From the NCBI GenBank assembly GCA_002923335.1, contig BEHZ01000059.1, positions 1 to 9,515 on the forward strand: a stretch of DNA of 9,515 nucleotides, read 5' to 3'. The notes beneath the pieces are model-generated. The model was not told the DNA's origin and searched no databases. It saw only the letters and a list, made by a program, of their open reading frames with translations. Source of the DNA: a bacterium HR23 (lineage in GTDB: Bacteria; Chloroflexota; Dehalococcoidia; Lucifugimonadales; HRBIN23). Position numbers and translations under genes: made by a program. This document shows, one piece after another, positions 1 to 6,700 of this stretch (positions are counted from its first letter, which is position 1; every line of letters starts with the position of its first letter).

Positions 1-157
1 AAAAGGGGGCGAGCCCTCCCTGGGCGATCCAGCGGGCTAAAGGCGTCCGGTGCACAATGGCGGTCTGCACCCGCCCGTGCGGGAAGCGGGAATGCAGGAA
101 GCCCTCCAGCCAGCGCCGGACGTGGGGATACATGTGGCTTTCATGCCTGTAAGGCAT
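1..157 (-). CDS. Unidentified protein, N-terminal 52 codons; third gene of the methyltransferase cassette
   Basis: An open frame runs from ATG at 157 to the left edge without a stop, so 52 residues are visible and the C-terminus is outside the window. It begins 8 nt after the stop of the LAGLIDADG-like gene, in the same direction, so it is probably co-transcribed and translationally coupled; no convincing Shine-Dalgarno precedes it. A second ATG at 133 would remove eight residues and give an N-terminus starting MYPHVRRWLEGFL. The visible part is basic and His/Arg-rich, with an amphipathic helix (RRWLEGFLHSRF) followed by a likely strand (RVQTAIV) and a second helix (PLARWIAQGGL). A YP..xxWL...L start is something I associate with nuclease-like proteins of the PD-(D/E)XK type found near DNA methylases, but no catalytic residues are inside the window, so the restriction-enzyme idea is inference from position and this short pattern only. 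It could equally be any cassette-associated protein. That the frame is coding is supported by position, spacing and lack of stops. Confidence 0.6.
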   Translation of the reverse strand, partial: MPYRHESHMYPHVRRWLEGFLHSRFPHGRVQTAIVHRTPLARWIAQGGLAPF

Positions 158-165
158 GGTGCATA

Positions 166-1062
166 CTATTCGGGTTCCTCGGTGAGTAGGTGGCGCTGGC
201 CAGCGGGCGGGCGACGGGGGCATCCCAGGGCATGGCAAATCTGCCAGTAGGCGTCGAAGCGCTTGCCCTGCAGCTCAGGGGGCAGATGCGCGACATCCCC
301 TACTGCAAAGTCTGGGGGTTTGCGCGCCCGCAGCCGGCGTTCACCAGGGCAACCACTAGGAGGGCTACGGCCCAAGAGCTGGTTGGCTTCTGCTAGTTCC
401 TTCAGTGCCTGCTGTTTGAAGGGAACAGAAAAACCCACTTGTAGAAAATCGTCGGCATACACATTAACCTGATGCTCTCTCCACTCTCGCCCCATGTTGG
501 GATGTCCCCAGATGATGTTCGGCACAGGGACCTTGAGGTGCTCTTGCAGTAAGAGACACAACTGCACAGGGAGTCGCCAATTCCCGTTCAACACATCCAA
601 GCGGACCCGGTGCAAGCCGGCCTGGTCCCTGTTGGCCGGGCGCACATTCCCTGCTACATCGGCGAAGCCGCGCACAAACTCGCGTTTCACTTCCAATGGG
701 GCGTGGAAAAGCGCTTGAGGGACAGAATAGGCCAGATAATGGCTTTTGCCTCCCAGCAAAGCGCTGATGTTTCTCAGAACAAGGGTGTTGCGGGTAAAAT
801 GAAATACCAAGTCAATGCTGTCGTTCTTGTCATCAACAATGAGGGCGTCTTCCCCCATGAGATGGAGCAAACGCTCCCGCACCTGGAACACACCAAGGCG
901 TATGCTCTCTTGGGTGCTGTAGATATGATGTTCACCTTGGGCGGCGAGGGTTGCCAGAGGGAAGTGAATAATTAAGCGTGGGCTGGGTTCCGTGAGCATT
1001 TCGCCACGGGCTACCAGCAAACCCAAAAGGTATCCCACATCACTATCAAGGTAGGCGTTCAT
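166..1062 (-). CDS. Degenerate LAGLIDADG-like protein paired with a DNA methyltransferase
   Basis: 298 residues. The start is taken at ATG 1062, which begins MNAYLDSDVG; the frame stays open to an ATG at 1200, but that extension lies inside the methyltransferase gene and is low-complexity Ser/Thr-rich, so it is a shadow. The gene overlaps the methyltransferase end by 17 nt, which suggests coupling. Residues 11-20 (YLLGLLVARG) and 129-138 (FVRGFADVAG) match the two helix motifs of single-chain LAGLIDADG homing endonucleases such as I-DmoI, about 118 residues apart, as in that family. A stretch near 199-225 (VNVYADDFLQVGF, then KQQAL) resembles the end of the second LAGLIDADG half. The catalytic Asp position holds R19 in motif 1 and A137 in motif 2, so canonical cleavage looks impossible unless E21 or D135 substitutes. 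The C-terminal 60 residues form a separate basic region with C238, H259, C276 and C281, possibly zinc-binding. I infer DNA recognition in a restriction-modification-like unit. A non-nuclease regulator (compare WhiA, a LAGLIDADG-fold transcription factor) is the main alternative. Confidence 0.6.
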   Translation of the reverse strand: MNAYLDSDVGYLLGLLVARGEMLTEPSPRLIIHFPLATLAAQGEHHIYSTQESIRLGVFQVRERLLHLMGEDALIVDDKNDSIDLVFHFTRNTLVLRNISALLGGKSHYLAYSVPQALFHAPLEVKREFVRGFADVAGNVRPANRDQAGLHRVRLDVLNGNWRLPVQLCLLLQEHLKVPVPNIIWGHPNMGREWREHQVNVYADDFLQVGFSVPFKQQALKELAEANQLLGRSPPSGCPGERRLRARKPPDFAVGDVAHLPPELQGKRFDAYWQICHALGCPRRPPAGQRHLLTEEPE

Positions 1063-1972
1063 CGCTGGAGCGAGGTGCTTTTGGCTTTTGAAAGACGAGG
1101 ATATACTCGTGGGCTTTGTTGATGCGGAATCTGGAAGGGTAGCCCAGTGGGCGCATGTTGTTGTATTCGTGTCGGCGGTCCCAAATGATGATATCGTCAA
1201 GGATAAAGCCTATCTCCTGCATGAACTGAGACACATCCATGTGGAAGGGGTAGAAGCGGTTCTTTTTGCGCAAGTCCATCACGATAACACAACAGAATTT
1301 ACCTGGCTTTAGGGCCTTGTAAACATGGGAGAAGATGTTTTTGAGGGCTTGCAAAAATTGCTTGTAGTCTCGTATGCGCCCCAAGTCCCGAGGGTCTTCC
1401 CCATAGTGGCGGATAGCCTTATAGTCAGCAGTGCGCTCTTGCAGAAGGATATCCCAATAGGGGGGTGAGGTTACTACCAGGTCAACAGAAGCAGGCGCCA
1501 CATAGGAGAGCAGGTCGTTGGCGTCCGCGCAATACAGGGTGCGCTCCCCTTTCGGAAGGTCAGGGGGCAGGTCAAGCAGGGAGCGGACGGCAGGACGCCG
1601 GCGCGCCTTCTCTACATACTCGTGGGAAATCTCCAGGCCAATCCCCGCTTTCCCCATTGCCTCGGCTGCCAGAACGGTAGAGCCTACTCCGGCAAAGGGG
1701 TCTAGCACGACCCTGTCCTCCTGGGTCGTGAAGCACTGAATCAGCCTGGTAACGAGGGCGACGGGGAAGAGAGCAGGATGGCCCAGGTCTATCTCTTCCT
1801 GGGTCTTGCGGATGTCGGACCAGATGGAGATGGAGTAGCGTGTCCAGGTCTTACCGTCCAGGTCGTTGGCTCGCTGGCGCGCACGGTGCTCCAGGGGTGC
1901 TTTCGGTGCAGGGGTCGGGGAGGCTTCACTGCCGGGCAAGGCGATCTGGTAAGCGGTGGCCCGTTCTGCCAT
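1046..1972 (-). CDS. DNA methyltransferase, N4-cytosine/N6-adenine type
   Basis: 308 residues from ATG 1972. It transfers a methyl group from S-adenosylmethionine to the exocyclic amino group of cytosine or adenine in a specific DNA site. Visible motifs in order: motif X region HPALFP (65-70), motif I DPFAGVGST (91-99, AdoMet binding), a GLE acidic position at E114 (motif II), CADAND (148-153), and catalytic motif IV TSPPYW (168-173). The C-terminal HEYILVFQK (288-296) is typical of the N6_N4_Mtase family. SPPY rather than DPPY/NPPY favours N4-methylcytosine, though this is not decisive. AdoMet motifs precede motif IV with little room between, so target recognition probably lies in 175-285. 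GTG at 2002 is in frame but overlaps the promoter -10 element, whereas ATG 1972 has GGGAG 8 nt upstream, so I chose the ATG. It is the first gene of a three-gene cassette with its own promoter. Base composition is clearly lower in GC than the ABC operon, consistent with acquisition by transfer. The target sequence cannot be read from the protein. Confidence 0.9.
   Translation of the reverse strand: MAERATAYQIALPGSEASPTPAPKAPLEHRARQRANDLDGKTWTRYSISIWSDIRKTQEEIDLGHPALFPVALVTRLIQCFTTQEDRVVLDPFAGVGSTVLAAEAMGKAGIGLEISHEYVEKARRRPAVRSLLDLPPDLPKGERTLYCADANDLLSYVAPASVDLVVTSPPYWDILLQERTADYKAIRHYGEDPRDLGRIRDYKQFLQALKNIFSHVYKALKPGKFCCVIVMDLRKKNRFYPFHMDVSQFMQEIGFILDDIIIWDRRHEYNNMRPLGYPSRFRINKAHEYILVFQKPKAPRSSDERLP
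1706..1730. repeat. Perfect 8-bp inverted repeat inside the methyltransferase gene
   Basis: CACGACCC and GGGTCGTG are separated by 9 nt (1714-1722) within codons for residues just before motif I. It could form an RNA stem or be chance in coding sequence. No matching copy was noticed elsewhere in the window. Confidence 0.3.
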
Positions 1973-1980
1973 TTGGCTGT

Positions 1981-1985
1981 CTCCC
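1981..1985 (-). promoter_or_regulatory. Ribosome binding site deciding the methyltransferase start
   Basis: GGGAG on the minus strand, 8 nt before ATG 1972. It lies downstream of the predicted transcription start (about 1994), so the message would contain this site but not a usable site for GTG 2002. This supports the shorter protein beginning MAERATAYQ. Confidence 0.6.
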
Positions 1986-2000
1986 GTTGTCCTTTCCCAC

Positions 2001-2029
2001 ACTATAGTCTACTCCAGGCGAAGGTGCAA
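2001..2029 (-). promoter_or_regulatory. Sigma70-type promoter of the methyltransferase cassette
   Basis: On the minus strand, TTGCAC (2024-2029) is followed by exactly 17 nt and TATAGT (2001-2006). The -10 matches 5 of 6 consensus bases and the -35 matches the first three. Transcription would start near 1994, giving a leader of about 20 nt. The -35 lies in the 65-nt gap after the upstream ATPase gene. I see no terminator in this gap, so read-through from the ABC operon may add to expression. No operator-like inverted repeat is evident over the promoter. Confidence 0.65.
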
Positions 2030-2037
2030 GGGAAAGG

Positions 2038-2733
2038 CTACGACCCTTCGGCTAGGGCGCCGTCCACCAGCACCACCACCCGGTCCGCCATTCCCGCCAC
2101 CACCGGGTCGTGGGTAGCGGTTACCACCGTAATCCCCTCCCTCTGGGCCATCTCCCGCAAGAGACCGGCGATCTGCATCCCTGTGGCGGTATCCAGTTCG
2201 CCCGTCGGCTCGTCGGCGAAGACCACCAGGGGGCGGGTAACGAGGGCACGGGCAATGGCGACCCTCTGCTGTTCCCCTCCCGATAGTTCATAGGGGCGAT
2301 GGTGAGCACGGTGGGCCAGCCCCACCTTCTCCAGGGCCTCTATACTGCGGCGGCGGCGCTCTCCTGCCGGCACCCCGTTCACCCGCAGGGGGAGTTCCAC
2401 ATTCTCGTAGGCCGAGAGGAGGGGCAGAAGCCCGTAGAACTGGAAGACGAAGCCCACTTTCTTTCGGCGCACCTCCACCAACTCCCGCTCGGAGACACGG
2501 GTGAGGTCCTGTCCGTCCAGGAGCACCTGGCCCCGTGTGGGGCGGTCCAGGCCGGCCAGGATGTTCAGGAGGGTGGTCTTGCCGGAGCCGGAGCGCCCCA
2601 TAAGGGCCAGGAACTCCCCCTGGCGCACCTCCAAGTCCACCCCTCGCACGGCGGGGACCTCTATCCCGCCGCTGCGGAAGATGCGCCACACGCCACGGGC
2701 GGAGAGGATAACAGGGCGGTCCTTAGCGGGCAT
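2038..2733 (-). CDS. ABC transporter ATPase, MacB/LolD type
   Basis: 231 residues, a complete single ABC domain of the usual length for LolD/MacB-type ATPases that drive FtsX-like permeases. Seen in order: Walker A GRSGSGKT (46-53), Q-loop Q98 in FVFQFYGLLP, a YENVELPL helix typical of this subfamily (109-116), signature LSGGEQQ (150-156), Walker B with D174 and catalytic E175 followed by PTGELD, and switch His H208 in THDP. All catalytic residues are present, so it should hydrolyse ATP in the cytoplasm. ATG 2733 has AGGAGG 6 nt upstream, and the gene overlaps the end of the preceding ATPase by 11 nt, indicating coupled translation. Unlike that neighbour it ends directly after the ABC fold (VLVDGALAEGS) with no extra domain. 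The two ATPases differ in sequence, so they probably form a heterodimer under the two permeases encoded upstream. The substrate is unknown. It is the last gene of the ABC operon before the methyltransferase cassette. Confidence 0.93.
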   Translation of the reverse strand: MPAKDRPVILSARGVWRIFRSGGIEVPAVRGVDLEVRQGEFLALMGRSGSGKTTLLNILAGLDRPTRGQVLLDGQDLTRVSERELVEVRRKKVGFVFQFYGLLPLLSAYENVELPLRVNGVPAGERRRRSIEALEKVGLAHRAHHRPYELSGGEQQRVAIARALVTRPLVVFADEPTGELDTATGMQIAGLLREMAQREGITVVTATHDPVVAGMADRVVVLVDGALAEGS

Positions 2734-3613
2734 GGCCTTCCTCCTGGGCAGGGGCGATGACCGCCCTCCCTTCCTGGACGATGAGGCGGGTGCGCCCGGT
2801 GAGGCCCAGGCCCTTCACCACCTCCAGGGGGAGTTGCACCCGCCCCACCTGGTCCACTACCAGGAACTCCTCCTCCCGGGCCTGCTCGTCGGCACGGAAG
2901 GAGGGGAGTTGCAGGCGCTCGCTGGCGATGCGTCCATCCCGAATGCGCACCACCCGGTCGGCCCAGCGTCCGGCACCGGGGTAGTGGGTTACCAGGACGA
3001 TGGTGGTGCCGTAGTTTCGGTTCACCTCTTTCAGGGCACGGAAGACCTCTTCGGCGGTGCGGGTGTCCAGTTCGCCGGTGGGTTCGTCGGCCAGCAAGAG
3101 AGGGGGGTTGTTGGCCATGGCGACGGCGATGGCGACCCTCTGCTGTTCGCCCCCGGAGAGTTGATGGGGGAGGCGACGGGCCTTATCTCCCAGCCCCACC
3201 ATCTCCAGGAGTTCCCGTGCCCGCTTGCGCCGGGAGAAGGGGCCTATCCCTGCCAGGGCCATGGGCAGTTCCACCTGCTCCTGGGCGGTGAGGTAGGGGA
3301 GGAGGTTGCGTCCCGCCGACTGCCACAGGAAGCCCACCTCTTTTCTGCGGTAGGCGATACGGTCGGCCTCGGTCATGGCAAGGAGGTCCCGCCGGCCCAC
3401 CCACACACGGCCCGCCGAGGGGCGGTCTAGGCCGGCCAGGATGTTCAGGAGGGTGCTCTTTCCGCTCCCGCTGGCGCCGATGATGGCCAGGAACTCCCCC
3501 TGCTGCACCACCAGGTCAATGCCCCGGAGGGCCACCACCTCCAGGTCGGCCCGTTTGTAGATCTTGAAGAGGTCTTGGCAGATAATGAAGGGTCTCCTGT
3601 TGGGTTCCGTCAT
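2723..3613 (-). CDS. ABC transporter ATPase (MacB/LolD type) with C-terminal AbrB-like domain
   Basis: 296 residues from ATG 3613, which has AAAGGAG 4 nt upstream. The frame stays open to 3718, but that part is Gly/Pro/Arg-rich and runs through the intergenic hairpins, so it is not coding. ABC domain: Walker A GASGSGKS (46-53), Q-loop Q98 in GFLWQSAGRNLLPYL, signature LSGGEQQ (152-158), Walker B with D176 and E177 followed by PTGELD, switch H210 in VTHYPG. The ABC fold ends about residue 232. After a charged linker (ADEQAREEE), residues 250-288 read VVDQVGRVQLP then KGLGLTGRTRLIV, the pattern of an AbrB/SpoVT/MazE swapped-hairpin domain. LolD/MacB proteins usually end near 230 residues, so this is a true extension. 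It may promote dimerisation or regulate the pump; DNA binding is conceivable but unproven. The gene lies 114 nt downstream of the permease and overlaps the second ATPase, with which it likely forms a heterodimer. Confidence 0.92.
   Translation of the reverse strand: MTEPNRRPFIICQDLFKIYKRADLEVVALRGIDLVVQQGEFLAIIGASGSGKSTLLNILAGLDRPSAGRVWVGRRDLLAMTEADRIAYRRKEVGFLWQSAGRNLLPYLTAQEQVELPMALAGIGPFSRRKRARELLEMVGLGDKARRLPHQLSGGEQQRVAIAVAMANNPPLLLADEPTGELDTRTAEEVFRALKEVNRNYGTTIVLVTHYPGAGRWADRVVRIRDGRIASERLQLPSFRADEQAREEEFLVVDQVGRVQLPLEVVKGLGLTGRTRLIVQEGRAVIAPAQEEGHAR
2740..2745 (-). promoter_or_regulatory. Ribosome binding site of the second ATPase
   Basis: AGGAGG on the minus strand, 6 nt before ATG 2733. 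It sits inside the last codons of the upstream ATPase gene, so translation of the two subunits is probably coupled. Confidence 0.6.
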
Positions 3614-3643
3614 GCCGCTCCTTTCCCCGGGCCGTGATGCCTT

Positions 3644-3687
3644 GGGGGGCGTCGCCCCCCGTGCCCTCACCCCCAAACCGGGGGCAC
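3644..3687 (-). repeat. Two GC-rich hairpins between permease and ATPase genes
   Basis: In the 114-nt gap (3614-3727) that follows the permease stop. In the message the first met is GTGCCC...GGGCAC (arms 3682-3687 and 3661-3666), with an alternative inner stem CCCCC/GGGGG (3680-3684 and 3670-3674). Next is a perfect 7-bp stem GGGGGGC/GCCCCCC with loop GAC (3644-3660), ending about 20 nt before the ATPase ribosome binding site. No U-run follows either one, so a classical intrinsic terminator is unlikely. Partial attenuation, RNA processing or message stabilisation that sets the permease:ATPase ratio is a reasonable inference. This is the only real gap in the ABC operon. Confidence 0.55.
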
Positions 3688-3727
3688 CTCCAGGCCTCCC
3701 GGCGGGCGATGTGCGCAATGTGCTTTC

Positions 3728-6700
3728 CTACTCCCCACGCCTGAGGACGCCCTGCAGGTCCAGGCGGGAGGCGATCCACGCCAATACCCCCGCCGACACC
3801 CCCGCTCCCAGAGCCAGGACGCCATAGACCGCCAGCAGGCCCAGCCAGTGGGTCTCCAGCACCATAGGGGGGGTGATGCGCCCGCCCGTCTCCGCCACCT
3901 CCAGCAGGGGCAGGAGGCCCGAGGCCATGCGGTGGCCGGCCCAGGTGCCCAGGCCAACGCCCACCGCCACGACCAGGATAAAGTTGAACCATATTACCCC
4001 CGTCAACTGGCGTCGGGTGAAGCCCACCGCCCGCAGGAGGGCGTATTCCCCCTCCCGTGCACGGGTGTCCAAGAAGAGGTAGAGGCTAATGGCGGAGGCG
4101 CTGGCCATCACCGTAACGCCGAAGGCCAGGAGCACCAGCCCCGCCCACCCCGCCGTGAGCAGGGGGTCGGCCTGACGGCGTTGGGTGGCTTCCTGGGCCG
4201 AGAGGAGGGCGGTGGGACGCACCCCCTCCCGCTCCAGGGCCTGGCGCAGGGCCGAGGGGGAGGGGTCTACCCCCGGCTGGATACGCACCCACACCTCGGC
4301 GGTGGCCTCCAGCAGACGGGGGGCATGTAGGGCCAGGTAGTCCACCAGGGGCCGAAGGGGCACCACCAGGAACGGCTCCTCCCGGGGGTAAAGGGTGGGG
4401 AAGAACTCCACCTGCCCCTGGATGCGCAGGGGCACCGAGGTGGAGAGGACGCTGGCGGTTACCCGCTCCCCCACTTTCAGGCGGGCCTGCTCCAGCAGTG
4501 CCCGGCTGAAGAGGGCGGGGATAGGCTGGACAGGAGGACCGGGGCGGATGCCCCGTGCGCTTAGGAACCCCCCGCTCCAGGTGAAGAGGGCGGTGGGTTT
4601 CCCCGAACGGGGGAAGGCGTTGCTCAGGGCAAGGGTCTGCACCCCCGGCTGGGCGGGGTCCTCCAGGATGCTCCACCCCTGCAGGTCCTCAAAGCCCTCA
4701 AGAAGGGTCTCCCCCTCCGGCCCCACTGCCATAATACCGTCCAGGTAGAGGGCGCCGGGCTCCTCCTCATTGCGCAGGGCAACCACCGCCAGGGCTTGCA
4801 GGGTGTAGGGGGGTTGGGGGTGGGGCACCTCCTCCCGTGGCAAGCGCCCCAGACGGGTGGGGCTTATGGGGGCCTCCAGACGCCTCCACCCCCGGTAGCC
4901 CAGGGTGCCCAGCACTACATCAAACCACTGCCCCTGGGCGTCGGTGAAGCGGGCCACCAGGCGCACCCAGGGTAGAGGGCGGTCGGGCATAGCCCATACC
5001 GCCAGGGCGCTAGCCGAGGGGGGGAGGGGAAGCCCCCCACCGCTGGGGGGAGTGGAGAGGGCCTGTATCCGCTGGCGCAGGGTGGAGCCTACCAGCCCCT
5101 CCCGGTCCCACGCCACCTCTCCGATGGTCTCCGGGTCAACGGCCAGCAGACTGGCGGTGCGCCCAAACCCCTCGGACATAATCCCCGCCGGGGCGCGCAA
5201 GGCGTCGGAAACCGCCAGGACACCCGGCATTCCCTGCACCGCCCGGCTCGCCGGGCGCAGGGACAGCAGGCGCTCAAATCCCGTGTAGGTGATGCGGTAG
5301 TCTGCCCCCACCTGGTAGAGGGCCTGCTCTCGCTGGCTCCGCTCCTGGGTGTTCCGGAAGGCGGTGCCGAAGACCCCCAGGCTGGACGCTAGGATGAGGA
5401 GCACCACCAGGCTCCCCGCTGGCAGGGGGTCGCGGGACGCCCGCCGGAAGCCCTGCACCACCCACACCGGGCCTCGGCGCTCGGCTATCCTGGCCAGGAG
5501 GCCTAGGAAGAGGGGGAAGAAGCGGAGCACCAGAAGCCCCAGGGCCAATACCCCCAGCACCGGCCCCAGCAGGAGGGTGAGGTCCAGTTGCAGGTCGCCC
5601 CCCAGGGGGCGCACCAGGAAGGAGCCTCGGCTTCGTATCTGCCACCAGAGCATCCCTATCAGCCCCAGCAAGAGGAGGTCCAGATAGGTGCGGTGGAGGA
5701 AGGGCAAGGGGGTGGGGCGGGCCAGGGAGAGGCGCAGGTCCACAATCCCCCAACGGGACACGTTCAGCAGGGAAAGGCCCAGCACCAGGGCGCACAGGGA
5801 GGCCCCCAGCGCCCCCAACCCCAGCACCCGCAGGGAGAAGGCGGAGAAGACGGCCTCCCGCACCCCGCTGGCGGGGAAGAGGGTGCCCACCCCCCAGGCG
5901 AAGCCCATGGCCAGCAAAGGCCCCAGCACCAGGGCGGGCACCGCCAGCACCACGCCCTCCAGGAAGGCTATCAGGAGCACCTGCCCCCGGGACGCCCCCC
6001 GGCTCCGCAGGATGGCCACTTCCCCCGCCCGTGCGCGTGCCAGCAGCCCCCCCACCAGCGACAGGTAGTAAAGGATGATGCCCACCACCAGGAACACCAG
6101 CAGGAAGAGGGGGATGCGGGCGACCACCACCCTGTTCTGGTAGCGCTCCAGCACCCGGTCCAGGCGGGTATCCACGGAGCCGTTGGCCCGCTGGTGCTGG
6201 ATGGCTCCGATGGCCCCCAGGAGGGTCGCCTTCAAGGGGGCCACCTGGGCGGGTTTCAGCCCCTCCCGATCCAGGTAGAGATACCACAGAAAGTCGGTGA
6301 AGATGCCATGCCAGCGTTGGGACACCTCCTCCAGCAGGGCCGAGGGGTGAATCCAGAGGGGCACCGTTGTCCAGTTTTCCCCTGTCTGGGAGAACTTGTC
6401 CCGAGGGTTATGCCAGAACTCCTCGGAGGGGTCTAACGGCTCAAAGATGCCCACCACCGTTACGGGCTGGGCCTCCTGGGGGCGGTTGGCCACCGCCGAG
6501 TAAATGGAGAAGGTCTCCCCCGGATGCAGGTCCAGCAGGCGGGCGCCGGTGGCGTCCACCATGACCTCCAGGCCGGGGCCGGGCTGGGGGAAGCGCCCTT
6601 CCAGGATGCGGATGTGGCGCTCCATATCGGACATGGCCATAAGGGCGCCCCGGGGGCGGGTGCTATCCTCTCCCTCCAGTTGGGGCTTGCCCCGGAAGAA

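Noticed and set aside
610..975. 121-codon plus-strand open frame opposite the LAGLIDADG-like gene
   Set aside because: Composition less extreme than other shadows, but no ribosome binding site, no family resemblance and it opposes a gene with clear motifs. It could be revisited if antisense transcription is found.
1063..1200. Upstream extension of the LAGLIDADG-like gene to ATG 1200
   Set aside because: It lies wholly inside the methyltransferase gene in another frame and gives Ser/Thr-rich low-complexity sequence; the motif-bearing protein starts sensibly at 1062.
2003..2037. Terminator between the ABC operon and the methyltransferase
   Set aside because: No stable stem followed by a U-run on the minus strand; the sequence is explained by the promoter.
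2501..3430. 309-codon open frame on the plus strand across both ATPase genes
   Set aside because: Antisense to two ATPases with intact motifs; no recognisable domain, composition explained by the opposite strand.
3614..3718. 35-residue N-terminal extension of the first ATPase
   Set aside because: It translates the GC-rich hairpins and lacks family similarity; ATG 3613 has AAAGGAG close upstream.
5274..6287. 337-codon minus-strand frame inside the permease
   Set aside because: Out-of-frame Gly/Pro/Ala-rich shadow of the permease.
5588..6436. Long open frame on the plus strand inside the permease
   Set aside because: Gln/Gly/His-rich translation (repeats of HQG, QGG type) antisense to a well-supported membrane protein; typical of GC-rich codon shadows.
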